Both the position numbers and the translations under genes were made by a program. From NCBI RefSeq assembly GCF_001931675.1, contig NZ_CP014839.1, forward strand, positions 496,001-560,000: a stretch of 64,000 bases of DNA, read 5' to 3'. The notes under the pieces were generated by a model. That model was not told where the DNA came from and did not search any database. It saw only the letters and a program-made list of their open reading frames with translations. Origin of the DNA: Pandoraea thiooxydans (GTDB taxonomy: Bacteria > Pseudomonadota > Gammaproteobacteria > Burkholderiales > Burkholderiaceae). This document shows positions 34,629 through 44,660 of the stretch, one piece after another; positions within the stretch are counted from its first letter, which is position 1; each line of letters starts with the position of its first letter.

Positions 34629-37600
34629 TCATTTCACAAGCTCCATCAGCTTGCCGAAGCTATCCACCACGTCGTACTTGACCTGCTCCGGGGCGAATTT
34701 CTTGTTGATGTCGTCGAAGAACCTGCGGGCGCACTTGATCTTGGTTTTCTCAATCTCGCGCAACTCCATGCTGGACATGGAGCCCTTGGTCTCGGCCACG
34801 AAGTAGATGTGTTTGACCGCACCTTCCTTGAATGAAATGGCCCAGTCGGGGTTGTAGTCGCCCACTGGCGTGGGGATCAGGAACCCGCGTGGCAGCTTGG
34901 CGTAGACCACGACATCGCCGCTGGTGTCCAGTTCCTTCACGAACTGGCGTTCGATGTTGGAGTCGGTCAGCACGTAGTCGTAGATGTGCCGTTGCAGCTT
35001 GTCGCCGGCCTTGCTGAAGTCCTGCTTGGTCAGGCCAGCCGTGAAGATGTCGAGGTCGAACTTGTCTTCCACCGGGTCATAGGCCAAGTGCTCGATGATG
35101 ACCGTGGCCTTCTGCTCGTTAATCAAGCGGATAGCCTCGGCGATGAAGCTCTCGGGGTTGGTCTTGAACTGCGCGAAGACCGCGACGTTCATGCCCTTAA
35201 GGATTTCAGCAATCGTGCGGCGGGTGAGCTGCGTGCCTTCGGCCAGCTTGCCGATCAGGTCGTACCTGACGGCCGAATGCACCGACAAGCGGTTGACTTC
35301 GGTTTCCGTGGCCTTGAGCTTGAACGCTTCGCCGGACTTGATGCCGTCATAGGTAACGGCCTCGGCCTGCTCGCCGCGCTGGATCGTGTACTGCAACGGG
35401 GTGACACGAAGGCCCGCGTCTTTGTCGTTGAGCACGGCCACGGCCTTCTGGACCAGCTCGGTCTCTGCGAAGCTGACGCTGTAGGCCGCCTTGCGGTTGA
35501 TGCGGCTCCACAGGGCTTTGAACTCTTGCTTGTCGAAGTTGGCGTTGAGCGGGTTCTTCTTGGGGCGGCGGTCGTCGCCGATCTCTGGCAGTTGGCTGGC
35601 ACTGAACACGCTGTCGATCAGCTGATAGACCTGGGTTGCATAAGGCTTCAGTTCTGGCGGCAGTTCGGCCAACACCTCCGCCTTCTTTGCGTCGTGATAC
35701 GTGCCGGTGATGCGGTCGGCATCGTCGGTGTAGTCGTTCTTGAGAAGGTACTTGTAGATCTGCTTGGCCAGTTGCGGGGTGACTTCCACGTCGCCGGTGG
35801 CCGTCTTCAACACCTTGCCAGTGAAGAAGGCTTCATCGGCCACCTTCGGACGGGCAGACAGCGAGTCGCTGATGTCCTTCTGCAGCGCCGCAACGAAGTC
35901 CTTATAGCTCTCGCTGGCCACCACGGTGAGCACGTTCACGTCATGGACGATGGCTGGATGGTCCATGCGGTCGCCGTGCTGGTTGACGGACAGGCGCAGG
36001 CCCCGGCCGACTTCCTGACGGCGCGAGATGGTGTTGTCGCTGTGCTTGAGCGCGCAGATGACGAACACGTTCGGGTTGTCCCAGCCTTCGCGCAGTGCCG
36101 AGTGCGAGAAGATGAAGCGCACCGGCTCGTCCAGTGACAGCAGGCGCTCCTTGTTCTTCAGGATGAGGTCATAGGCCTCCACGTCGTTGGACAGGCCCGC
36201 GTTCTCGCCCCGCTTCTCGATGTCAGGATCAACGTCGCGCTTAGTCTTCTTGTCGATGGAGAAGTAGCCGCTGTGGGTCTTCTCGGCGGTGATGCCCTTC
36301 AGGTACTTGACGTAGGGCGTCTCGTCCAGGTCCAGCATCTCGTTGAGGTAGAGGTTGTATTCCTCTTCGAAGATGCGGGCGTATTCCCCTTTCTCGTCGG
36401 GCTGCGAGTAGTCGCGGTACTTGGCCACCTCGTCGATGAAGTACAGCGTCAGCACCTTCACGCCTTGCTGGAACAAGGCCTGCTCCTTGTCGAAGTGGGC
36501 CTTGATCGCCTCACGAAGCTGGATGCGGCGCAGTGCCGCCTCGGTCACGTCGCCGGTGGCATCACCCACCGTCAACTGCAGCCCGTTGGTGAAGCTCAAG
36601 GTGTCGGTGTTGGCATTGATGTCCGACACCACGAAGCCGTCGCGGTACTGATCCAGCCCGTTAGAAAAGCCGTCTGAAAAGAGGTTGTCGCCCTTGGACA
36701 GCTTCTTGACCACACGCTTGATGTTGCCGCCCGCCAGCTTCTGCTCAAACTCGACACGGGCCTCGGGCGGCTTCTTGCTCGAAATCTCGATGGATTGCAG
36801 GTACAGGTAGCCCGCAGTGCCCGCCAGGCCCTTCACCGCAATGCCGCGCACGGCGATCTTTTTCACCAGCTTCTGGTTGTAAGCGTCCAGCGCGTCCAGT
36901 CGGTGAATCTTGTTGTGCGTGGTCTTGTGCGTGGCGGAGTAGCGCAGCACCATCAAGGCCTTGAACTCCTCCAAGGACTTCAAGGTCTGTGCGCCTTCCA
37001 TCTTCTGCGGCTCGTCCAGGATCAGGATGGGCCGGTTCGCGCTGATGACATCAATCGGGCGGCGCGACTGGAAGTCGTCCAGAACATCGTAGATGCGCAG
37101 GTTGTCTTTGCCTTTGGCATTGAACGCCTGCACGTTGATGACCATGACGTTGATGCCCGCATCCGACGAAAAGCTCTCCAGGTGGTGCAGCTGCTTGGAG
37201 TTGTAGATGAAGAAGCGCGCCTTCTTCTGGTAGGTCTCCAGGAAGTGCTCGGCGGTGATCTCCAGCGACTTGGCCACGCCTTCACGGATGGCGATGGTGG
37301 GCACGACGATGATGAACTTGCTCCAGCCATAGCGGCGGTTCAGCTCGAAGATCGTCTTGATGTAGCAGTAGGTCTTGCCCGTGCCGGTTTCCATCTCCAC
37401 GTCGAGGTTGACGCGGGCGACCTTGTTCTTCACCAGAGTCTCGGACAAGGGCAGGTTCTGGCCGCGCTGCACCTGGTGGATGTTGTCCAGCAAAGCAAGG
37501 TCAGTCAGCGCCAGGTCTGCGTTCTTGAAGCCGGAGTCAGAAAACAAGTCTTCCGTGCCCGTCTTGGCTTGGCCGGGGTCGATGCGATAGGTGATGGCCT

Positions 37601-37691
37601 CCGCAGATGCGGGCGGCTGGCCCTTGAAGCAGTCCACCACGGCTTGCACCGCCGCAGTCTGGTACGCCTGGGTTTTGAACTTGAGTTTCAT
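34629..37691 (-). CDS. res: Type III restriction endonuclease Res subunit
   Basis: A 1020-aa SF2 helicase-nuclease. Helicase motifs are [11 protein letters not shown] (Walker A, residues 100-110), [10 protein letters not shown] (DEPQ at ~226), YSATHKT (III), [13 protein letters not shown] and [10 protein letters not shown] (VI). The C-terminal PD-(D/E)xK nuclease is clear: NPDW (~947), then FVAETKGS (E967, K969). This is the typical type III R subunit, which translocates from Mod-bound sites and cuts when two unmethylated sites meet. It is the last gene of the operon, starting 10 bp after the Mod stop. Length is normal for the family. Confidence 0.95.
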   Translation of the reverse strand: MKLKFKTQAYQTAAVQAVVDCFKGQPPASAEAITYRIDPGQAKTGTEDLFSDSGFKNADLALTDLALLDNIHQVQRGQNLPLSETLVKNKVARVNLDVEMETGTGKTYCYIKTIFELNRRYGWSKFIIVVPTIAIREGVAKSLEITAEHFLETYQKKARFFIYNSKQLHHLESFSSDAGINVMVINVQAFNAKGKDNLRIYDVLDDFQSRRPIDVISANRPILILDEPQKMEGAQTLKSLEEFKALMVLRYSATHKTTHNKIHRLDALDAYNQKLVKKIAVRGIAVKGLAGTAGYLYLQSIEISSKKPPEARVEFEQKLAGGNIKRVVKKLSKGDNLFSDGFSNGLDQYRDGFVVSDINANTDTLSFTNGLQLTVGDATGDVTEAALRRIQLREAIKAHFDKEQALFQQGVKVLTLYFIDEVAKYRDYSQPDEKGEYARIFEEEYNLYLNEMLDLDETPYVKYLKGITAEKTHSGYFSIDKKTKRDVDPDIEKRGENAGLSNDVEAYDLILKNKERLLSLDEPVRFIFSHSALREGWDNPNVFVICALKHSDNTISRRQEVGRGLRLSVNQHGDRMDHPAIVHDVNVLTVVASESYKDFVAALQKDISDSLSARPKVADEAFFTGKVLKTATGDVEVTPQLAKQIYKYLLKNDYTDDADRITGTYHDAKKAEVLAELPPELKPYATQVYQLIDSVFSASQLPEIGDDRRPKKNPLNANFDKQEFKALWSRINRKAAYSVSFAETELVQKAVAVLNDKDAGLRVTPLQYTIQRGEQAEAVTYDGIKSGEAFKLKATETEVNRLSVHSAVRYDLIGKLAEGTQLTRRTIAEILKGMNVAVFAQFKTNPESFIAEAIRLINEQKATVIIEHLAYDPVEDKFDLDIFTAGLTKQDFSKAGDKLQRHIYDYVLTDSNIERQFVKELDTSGDVVVYAKLPRGFLIPTPVGDYNPDWAISFKEGAVKHIYFVAETKGSMSSMELREIEKTKIKCARRFFDDINKKFAPEQVKYDVVDSFGKLMELVK

Positions 37692-37701
37692 CGCCGGCCC
37701 T

Positions 37702-39582
37702 TCAAATGCACTTCACTTCAGTAGCAGGCGACAGCAGCTTGAAGATTTGCTCTACGTTGATCTTGACCGAGCTGTCTTTGAAACCTGCGTCGCGGAACAC
37801 CACGCGCAGCGGCTGCACCTTGGCCAGCTCTTTCACGAAGTCTTCATCGACACCGCCGTGACCGTCGAAGCAGGCGGCCAGCGCATTGCTGTCCACGAAG
37901 TAAACGTCCTTTCCTTGGATGGTCTGCTTGGCGATAGGCAGAGCAAGGTCGACGCCCCAATCGAGCATCACTTGGAACAGCAGGTCTTCCGGCGTGCGGT
38001 CGGGTTTGATGTTGTCAGTTAGACCCATGAGCGTGCCTTGGTTCAAGGCATCGGGAGAATAGAAGACATCCGCCATGTTGGATGTGTCGATTTGGAGCAG
38101 CCGGAAGCCGACATCGCGCTTCCAATCATCGTGTCCACTGGAACTCAAGACCTCTTTGCCGCACCTGCGTAGTCGTTCAAGCGTGATTGCCGAGATAGTG
38201 GGGAAGCCTTTTCGGTGAGCTTCTGAGTCCTCACTACAGGATTCGGCGACTTGTACAGCGATGAACCGCCTGTTGATGCCGTCCTCCGCGTTGGCTGCCA
38301 TTAGGGCATGCGCGGAAGTCCCTGAGCCAGCGAAAAAGTCAAGGAAGATGTCCCCGTCTTGCGCCGCAACCAAGTTGAGGATGCGTCGGATAAGTTTGGT
38401 GGGTTTAGGTGCATCGAAAGGGTTCTCGTCGTCGAACAAATCCTTGAGCTCTTTCGTCGCCTCACGGTTCTCTCCGGCGTAATCAAAAGGCCACCAAGTC
38501 CATGGCACCATGCCGTCTTCTCGCTCAGCCCAGAACTTTTTGCGCTGGGCCATGCCGTTTCCATCTTTGCCGAAGTAGATGCGGTTGTCCGCGACAAGCT
38601 CCTTAAACTTTTCCTGGGTCGTCGACCAACACCGACCAGCTGGCGGCATCAAGACCCGTCCACCCGGTGTAGTGATCGGATAGGTCAAGTTCGGCCGGAT
38701 ATTTGGTGCGTGGAAGGGGATGGGCAGCCAATCACCACGGGGGTCATTGTCACGGTTGGCGTAAGTTGCTCGCTGCTTCTCGTCGGCCTCGACGCGCTCG
38801 ATCTTGGCCTTGCCGATATCCCGCGCGTAGACAAGCACGTATTCATGAGCGGAAGAGAACAGTCGTGCGTCATTCCTTCTGGTCAGTGTCTTCTGCCAAA
38901 CAATGCAGGCTACAAAGTTTTCGCTACCGAATACCTCATCGCAGATGCTGCGCATTCGGGCCACTTCGTTGTCATCGATGGAAATGAAGATTAGCCCGTC
39001 GTCCTTAAGCAGATTGCGAGCGAGTTTGAGCCTGGGAAAAATCATGGACATCCAGTCCGAGTGAAAGCGCCCGTTGGCTTCTGAGTTGAGAACCAGACGA
39101 TTGCGCTCCTCATCCACTTGACTGGACTTTGAGAAGTACTCAGCGGCACTACTCGCGAAGTCATCCTCGTAAACGAAGTCTCGTCCCGTGTTGTATGGCG
39201 GGTCGATGTAGATCAGCTTTACCTTTCCTAGGTAGGTCTCTTGCAGCAGTTTGAGAGCCTCCAAGTTGTCGCCCTCGATGAATAGGTTCTTCGTGGTGTC
39301 GAAATCCACACTTTCTCTGCGACAGGGGCGAAGAGTTTTTGCAATTGGTGCGTTGGCAGTCAACAAGGCCTCACGCTTGCCCGGCCAGTTGAGGTGATAG
39401 CGTTCCTGCGGGCCTTCAACAACCACATCAGAAAGCTCCTGCCGTAGTTGATCAAAATCGATTGCCAGCGTGGCGTTGCCATCCTCTCCCCTTGCCTCGG
39501 TCACGCAGCCTGGGAAAAGCTCGCGAAGGCGAGCAATGTTTTCCTGCGCGAGATTGAGCGAATGCATTTTGAGTTTGTCCAT
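37702..39582 (-). CDS. mod: Type III DNA methyltransferase Mod subunit
   Basis: A 626-aa beta-class amino-methyltransferase that recognises the target and methylates adenine. Motif IV DPPY is at residues 127-130 ([14 protein letters not shown]) and the SAM-binding motif I is further C-terminal ([17 protein letters not shown]), the beta order. The target-recognition region lies between, and the protein contains [13 protein letters not shown], common in Mods. Start ATG 39582 was preferred over the upstream in-frame TTG 39615. It lies between the DUF4391 gene and res, all on the minus strand. It would supply self-protection and the recognition function for Res. Confidence 0.94.
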   Translation of the reverse strand: MDKLKMHSLNLAQENIARLRELFPGCVTEARGEDGNATLAIDFDQLRQELSDVVVEGPQERYHLNWPGKREALLTANAPIAKTLRPCRRESVDFDTTKNLFIEGDNLEALKLLQETYLGKVKLIYIDPPYNTGRDFVYEDDFASSAAEYFSKSSQVDEERNRLVLNSEANGRFHSDWMSMIFPRLKLARNLLKDDGLIFISIDDNEVARMRSICDEVFGSENFVACIVWQKTLTRRNDARLFSSAHEYVLVYARDIGKAKIERVEADEKQRATYANRDNDPRGDWLPIPFHAPNIRPNLTYPITTPGGRVLMPPAGRCWSTTQEKFKELVADNRIYFGKDGNGMAQRKKFWAEREDGMVPWTWWPFDYAGENREATKELKDLFDDENPFDAPKPTKLIRRILNLVAAQDGDIFLDFFAGSGTSAHALMAANAEDGINRRFIAVQVAESCSEDSEAHRKGFPTISAITLERLRRCGKEVLSSSGHDDWKRDVGFRLLQIDTSNMADVFYSPDALNQGTLMGLTDNIKPDRTPEDLLFQVMLDWGVDLALPIAKQTIQGKDVYFVDSNALAACFDGHGGVDEDFVKELAKVQPLRVVFRDAGFKDSSVKINVEQIFKLLSPATEVKCI

Positions 39583-39619
39583 GTTTTTTCTCTGGTCACT
39601 GTGCTGCCGGTGCAAGGCG

Positions 39620-40294
39620 TCAGCGGCTCAATTGTTCAAGTTCGGTTTTGAGTTGTCGCAGCGTGGCGTTGATTTCCACTTTGCGATTGAATTGCTTCTC
39701 TTTGGCAAGGCGTGCCTCGGCCTTTGCAACTTCATTGGCCTTTGTCATCACTGCCTCTGTACGTGCAACTAAGTCGCGCAAAGGCTCTTGAGTTCTTGGA
39801 GCAATCGGCACCAATTGGTGCAGCAACTGCTCATAAAGCCCACCTAGGTCAAGGGCAAGCGGCAGTGGTGCGCGCTCAGAAGTAGCGGGCATCCATCCTG
39901 ACTCGAAGTAGGCAGAAGAGACCCAGCTTGCCGCATCGGCTTCGCTGGGCCGCTTGTATGCAGCGACCACTTGTGTCTTTGCCTCGGCTCCTTGGCCCTG
40001 AGTCAATTCGAAGATGATCGGGAACTGCACCGCGCCGTCGATGCAACGGAGCACGTCATGGTGTAGCTCGGGGGTCTTCAGTTGGATTGCGAAGACTTGA
40101 ATCTCTGGCACGCCTGGCTTTGCGGCCAGGTTGATCGTCTCTGGTGCCAGTTTGTAGCGCCAGACGATCTGCTCCACCTGTTCCACGAACAAGTCTTTCT
40201 GGCGAGCGTTCGCGCCGCTGTGCTCGTAGATCTTGTTCTTGGGCAGTACGCGACCAAACTCCGCTTGCTTGGGGTAGGCGAACAAGGCGCTCAT
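39620..40294 (-). CDS. DUF4391 protein
   Basis: A 224-aa protein of the DUF4391 family. It opens MSALFAYPKQAEFGRVLPKNKIYEH; the middle has PEIQVFAIQLKTPELHHDVL and FPIIFELTQ, and the C-terminus is a charged coiled coil (NEVAKAEARLAKEKQ, then LKTELEQL). The family is uncharacterised but is repeatedly found beside SNF2-type helicases and type III Mod/Res genes, as here. Its start overlaps the helicase stop by 4 bp, so translation is probably coupled. A role as an adaptor linking helicase and Mod is plausible. No catalytic motif is visible. Confidence 0.85.
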   Translation of the reverse strand: MSALFAYPKQAEFGRVLPKNKIYEHSGANARQKDLFVEQVEQIVWRYKLAPETINLAAKPGVPEIQVFAIQLKTPELHHDVLRCIDGAVQFPIIFELTQGQGAEAKTQVVAAYKRPSEADAASWVSSAYFESGWMPATSERAPLPLALDLGGLYEQLLHQLVPIAPRTQEPLRDLVARTEAVMTKANEVAKAEARLAKEKQFNRKVEINATLRQLKTELEQLSR

Positions 40295-43200
40295 CCCGCC
40301 TCCTGGATCACCAGGAAGGTGATGAGTTCGAAGTCGTCCAAGCCCGAGATGGTGTTGGTTAGCGCCGTGGTCTTGCCGCCGGTGAACAGGCTGTCCAGGT
40401 CCTTCTCTTCCTTCACCTCGATCATGGAGCGAATGGCCTTGCCCAGTAGGTCGGAGTACACCTGCATCTGTCGGCCCTCAGCCGTCTCTTCATTGAAGAG
40501 CTGGGTCGCTTGCGCGATGGGCTTGTCTTGGCCCTTGCAGCAGGTACGAGCCAAGTCCAGCAGGCGCTTCACCTCGGTGTGGTCGTGCACCACATGGCCA
40601 GCTCGGTCGATATAGACGAAGTAGTAAGGGTGCAGCCGGTTGTGCTGGTTGACGTTGACGCCCGTGTTGAGGTTTCGCAGCGTGAAGATGACGCCGGGGT
40701 GCAGGCCCATGGCGGGCTTGGCGGGTACCACGGCATGCATGCCGTTGGGCACGTTGCTCAGTTCGCCATGCTCCTTGACGTAGTTGAGCAAGTCCATGCG
40801 GAAGTCGTTGAGGCCGAGGTCGGTGATGGACACGCCGGTCTTCAGGTCTTCCAGCTCGATGACTTCCTCTTGCAGGCGGCGCAGCTGTTCCTTGCGGTAT
40901 GACACGTCGTTGGCCTGGGTCGATAGCACGTTGTCGTCGCCGGTGGCCGTCACGTCCGCAATCATCATGCGGCTCTCCACCCTGTCTTTGAGGTTGATGT
41001 ACTCGTCGAGGGTGATGTCGGGCCAGTAATTGACTAGCTGGATGCTGGTGTTGGGAGAACCGATGCGGTCCACGCGGCCAAACCGCTGGATGATGCGGAC
41101 GGGGTTCCAGTGGATGTCGTAGTTGATGAGGTAGTCGCAGTCCTGAAGGTTTTGGCCCTCCGAGATGCAGTCCGTACCGATCAGCAAATCGACCTCCGCG
41201 GGCTCTCCAGGCAGCACCACAGCCTTCTCCTTGGAGCGCGGGGAGAACAGCGTCAGCAGCTCTTGGAAGTCGTAGCCTTTTTTCAGCGTGGACTTTGGCG
41301 CGCCCTTACCGGTCACTTTGGCAGTGTGCAAGCCATGGGCTTCTTGCAGCACGGGGGCGAGGTTGGCATAGAGGTAGTCGGCCGTGTCCGCAAAGGCGGT
41401 GAAGATCAGCACTTTTTTGTTGCCGGGGTTGATCGGGTTGGCGATCTTTTCCAGCAGGTGCGCTTTGAGGTGTTGGAGCTTGGCGTCGTCTTTTGGCGTG
41501 ATCTTGTTCATCGAGGCCAACAGGGTGTCGATGAGTTCGAGGTCGCCCTTCAGGTCGCGCTCCCACGAAGGCAGGTCCATGTCGCCAAGGCTGATCTTGA
41601 CCTTGCCCCCGATCTCTCCGGTTTCGTCATCGAGGATCGGCAGTTCGTCGTCGTCGCCTTCAAGGTTTGCCAAGACTTCGGTCAGATCACCCACGCTGGC
41701 CGACACGCCCGACTGGTTGAAGGCGGCGATCTTCGCCAGGGTGCCTTGGTGATTGCGGCGCAAGGCGTTCAAAGTCAGCCGGAATGATTCGACAGAGCTT
41801 TCCAGCCGCTTGAGCAAGTTCACCGTCATCAGGGCCTGGAGGCTCTTCTCGCGGTCGGCTTGCTTGAGGGTGCCTTTGCCGCCGACCTTGGTGTCGTAAG
41901 CCTCTTCGTACTTCTTGAGTCGGCTGGGCAGGATGTAGCTGACCGGTGCGTACACCGCCAGCTTCAGCAAGGACAGCTGGGCAAAGATGTCATTGAAGCC
42001 CATCACGTCCGTGCGTGCGGTCAGCGGGCTGTGATACGACAAGGGTTTGCGGCGCTCGGGGAATTGGCCGATGTCCTTGGTGTCGTAGAAGGTCTGGATG
42101 TGTTTGCGCGAGCGTGCAATGGTCACGCTGTCCAGCAGCTCGAAGAAGTCGAAGTCCAGCGAGTCGAGGATGGCGCGTGCAGTGCGCTCCTCGGGGGGCA
42201 GCTTGGCCCAGTTGTTGAACGCGGTCTGCGCGCCGCGAAAGATTTCTTCGACGCTCTTGGCCGCCTTGAGCTTCTTGCTGAGGATTTCAGAATCGCCTTC
42301 GTAGGCCAGCGCCAGCTGATTGCGCAGGTCGGCAAAGCGGTTGTTGACCGGGGTGGCTGACAGCATCAGCACCTTGGTCTTCACGCCCTCCTTGATGACC
42401 TTATTCATCAGCTTCTGGTAGCGCGTCTCCTTGTCCTTGTAGGCGTCGTTGTTGCGGAAGTTGTGGGACTCGTCGATGACCACGAGGTCATAGTTGCCCC
42501 AGTTGATCCGGTTCAGCGGGGTGCCGAAGGATTCGCCGCTGGTGCGGCTGAGGTCGGTGTGGCAAAGGACGTCGTAGTTGAAACGGTCCTTGGCGAAGAT
42601 ATTGGTCTTGAGGTTGCGGTTGTAGTTGAGCCAGTTGTCGGCCAACTTCTTGGGGCATAACACCAGGACGGACTTGTTCCGCAGCTCGTAGTACTTGACC
42701 ACGGCCAGCGCCGTGAAGGTCTTGCCCAGGCCCACGCTGTCGGCCAGGATGCAGCCGCTGTAGGTTTCCAGCTTGTTGATGATGCCGGTGGCTGCGTCTC
42801 GCTGGTAGTTGAAGAGCTTCTTCCAGATCAGCGTGTCCTGATAGCCGGTGCGGTCGTTGGGGAGCACGTCCTCGTCGATCTCGTCCAGGAACTCGTTGAA
42901 GATGTTGTAGAGCATCAAAAAGTAGATGCTCTCGGGCGAGTTCTCCTGGTACACCGAAGCGATGTGCTCGCAAATCTGCGCAGTCACGTCCTCCAGCTTC
43001 TCGGGGGCGTTCCAAATCTGGTCGAACAAGCTGAGGTAGGTGGCGGCGAAGGCAGGCTCGTCCATCTTGTTGACGAGGTTGGATACGGCATTGCCTTGCT
43101 GGTAGCCGAGGTCCACAGCCGTGAAGCCATGGAGCGGCATGTAGGCGGTGTCCGCGCCGCTGGCCTGGACCACTGCGAAAGACTGCATGGGTGCCTTGGT

Positions 43201-43566
43201 GCGGTTGCTCTTGAACCGCGCCTTGCGGCGCATCCAGTCGGCGCATTCCTTGGCGATGGCACGCTGGGTCAGCTTGTTGCGCAGCTGAATCTCGAATTCG
43301 CTGCCGTACAGGCTGCGCTCGCGGTCGAGCTTGGGGATGTGGAATTCCTTGCGCTCTTTGCGAATCTTGTCGGTGACCTCGCTGGCCGTGAAAGTGGGAG
43401 AGGTGAAGATGAAGCTGAGTTCGTCGACCTTCTCCAGCTCGGCCTTCAAGGACTCGAAGGCGTATATCGAGAAGCACGAAGCGGCAATCTTCAGCCGTGA
43501 CTTGGGCGCTAGCGTCGCCTTGAGGTCGTCACCCAGCAACCGGGTGATGTTGTCAATCAGTTCCAC
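40291..43566 (-). CDS. SNF2-family helicase with PLD-like N-terminal region
   Basis: A 1091-aa protein. The N-terminal ~130 residues (IAASCFSIYAFESLKAEL, then FIFTSPTFTASE) resemble the PLD-fold region of phage-defence helicases. The SF2/SNF2 motor follows: DSVGLGKTFTALAVV (Walker A, residues 276-283), VVIDESHNFRN (365-368), MLSATPVNN, LLIGTDCISEGQNLQDC and IQRFGRVDRIGS (VI). This is a full helicase, not a fragment. It starts with GTG 43566 after a serine recombinase gene and overlaps DUF4391 by 4 bp. It is probably the large translocase of the restriction operon; its exact part alongside Res, which is also a helicase, is unclear. Confidence 0.88.
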   Translation of the reverse strand: MELIDNITRLLGDDLKATLAPKSRLKIAASCFSIYAFESLKAELEKVDELSFIFTSPTFTASEVTDKIRKERKEFHIPKLDRERSLYGSEFEIQLRNKLTQRAIAKECADWMRRKARFKSNRTKAPMQSFAVVQASGADTAYMPLHGFTAVDLGYQQGNAVSNLVNKMDEPAFAATYLSLFDQIWNAPEKLEDVTAQICEHIASVYQENSPESIYFLMLYNIFNEFLDEIDEDVLPNDRTGYQDTLIWKKLFNYQRDAATGIINKLETYSGCILADSVGLGKTFTALAVVKYYELRNKSVLVLCPKKLADNWLNYNRNLKTNIFAKDRFNYDVLCHTDLSRTSGESFGTPLNRINWGNYDLVVIDESHNFRNNDAYKDKETRYQKLMNKVIKEGVKTKVLMLSATPVNNRFADLRNQLALAYEGDSEILSKKLKAAKSVEEIFRGAQTAFNNWAKLPPEERTARAILDSLDFDFFELLDSVTIARSRKHIQTFYDTKDIGQFPERRKPLSYHSPLTARTDVMGFNDIFAQLSLLKLAVYAPVSYILPSRLKKYEEAYDTKVGGKGTLKQADREKSLQALMTVNLLKRLESSVESFRLTLNALRRNHQGTLAKIAAFNQSGVSASVGDLTEVLANLEGDDDELPILDDETGEIGGKVKISLGDMDLPSWERDLKGDLELIDTLLASMNKITPKDDAKLQHLKAHLLEKIANPINPGNKKVLIFTAFADTADYLYANLAPVLQEAHGLHTAKVTGKGAPKSTLKKGYDFQELLTLFSPRSKEKAVVLPGEPAEVDLLIGTDCISEGQNLQDCDYLINYDIHWNPVRIIQRFGRVDRIGSPNTSIQLVNYWPDITLDEYINLKDRVESRMMIADVTATGDDNVLSTQANDVSYRKEQLRRLQEEVIELEDLKTGVSITDLGLNDFRMDLLNYVKEHGELSNVPNGMHAVVPAKPAMGLHPGVIFTLRNLNTGVNVNQHNRLHPYYFVYIDRAGHVVHDHTEVKRLLDLARTCCKGQDKPIAQATQLFNEETAEGRQMQVYSDLLGKAIRSMIEVKEEKDLDSLFTGGKTTALTNTISGLDDFELITFLVIQEAG

Positions 43567-43596
43567 AGAAGGCCTGCCGTTTCAGTTGCCAGAAAA

Positions 43597-44208
43597 TTAC
43601 TTCTTTTTGTTATCATTTTTTCCGCCAGACACCGTTGAGACAGTCGCTTCTTGCTCTCGAGGAGCGACCTTATAAATGGTTGTCCGAGAGACCTTGTAGC
43701 GCTCCGCGATTTGGCCGACCGGAATGGTTGGGTCAGACATCAGGCGCTTGATCTCCCTAATTTGTCGTGCATCCAGCTTCGGCTTGCGTCCTCCAGAGCG
43801 GCCACGCGCCCGTGCAGCAAGCAAGCCTGCCTGTGTTCGCTCCCGAATCAGGTTGCGCTCGAACTCTGCCAATGCCGCGAACACATGGAAGACCAGCTTC
43901 CCGGCCGCGCTAGTGGTCTCGATCTTCTCGGTGATGCTCTCGAAGCCAATTCCTTTTTCCTCCAAGCCCGCGACGATCTGCACCAGGTCAGGCAGGCTAC
44001 GCCCGAGCCTATCCAGTCTCCACACGACGAGGGTGTCCCCCGCTCGCAGCGCTTTCAGACAATGGTCAAGCTCCTGTCGAACAGCAGTCTTGCCACTCGC
44101 CGCCTCTTCGTAGATGGAACCAACCCCTGCCAGGCGCAGCGCGTCGCGCTGCAGGTCCAGGTTCTGGTCGTCTGTCGAAACGCGGGCATAGCCGATCCGT
44201 TGATTCAT
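43597..44208 (-). CDS. Serine recombinase (resolvase/invertase family)
   Basis: A 203-aa serine recombinase. The catalytic domain opens RIGYARVSTDDQNLDLQ with the nucleophilic serine, followed by VVWRLDRLGRSL (arginine cluster) and AEFERNLIRERTQAGL. A helix-turn-helix lies at the C-terminus: DPTIPVGQIAERYKVSRTTIYKV. It is the size of Tn3-type resolvases/invertases rather than large integrases. It lies 30 bp upstream of the SNF2 helicase gene, as if part of the type III operon. It may regulate or mobilise the operon, or be a remnant of how it arrived; no inverted repeats for inversion were found. Confidence 0.93.
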   Translation of the reverse strand: MNQRIGYARVSTDDQNLDLQRDALRLAGVGSIYEEAASGKTAVRQELDHCLKALRAGDTLVVWRLDRLGRSLPDLVQIVAGLEEKGIGFESITEKIETTSAAGKLVFHVFAALAEFERNLIRERTQAGLLAARARGRSGGRKPKLDARQIREIKRLMSDPTIPVGQIAERYKVSRTTIYKVAPREQEATVSTVSGGKNDNKKK

Positions 44209-44660
44209 TGACAGTTGCCGGACGTTGAAAAATTGATGGGAATTTTAACAGATTTAGGGCTTACAGGCGGACAGTTAGTATGCAATTTGCTCGAGTCCGG
44301 AAAACCACCGTTTCATGGTCAAACTCGACCCGTCGTCGTCCTGCAGCTTAATGACAATTTGGCCCATGAGTGGAACGAAAGCTGAACACGCGGTGGCAGG
44401 CAGCATTCCGGCCGCGTCTCTGCACGGCTCCGCTCGCGTGATGTGTGGCAGGCCTTAACGTGGCACACAACCACGTGCTGCCATGGCCGCCGAATGACTA
44501 TGTTGAACCCATGAGCGGTCATGCCAAGGCAGTTTGCTTCATTAACCGCGATGGGTCGAGAAGACGCATTCAAACATTCGTAGCTCGGCGAGCGGCTAAT
44601 GTTCAGCAGCCCGTTTCGTGAACGACTTTCACAAAAGCCAAGCCACGCCCGCCCACGCAG
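44209..44660. other. Gene-free stretch before the type III operon
   Basis: About 450 bp between the convergent end of the membrane-AAA gene and the start of the recombinase gene on the minus strand. The region is moderately GC-rich. It contains an ACGTGG...CCACGT hairpin (44458-44476), but no gene and no clear promoter or recombination site were seen. Confidence 0.4.

Noticed and set aside
34986-36137. Long open frame opposite the Res gene
   Set aside because: High-GC antisense artefact with no ribosome-binding site or domain.
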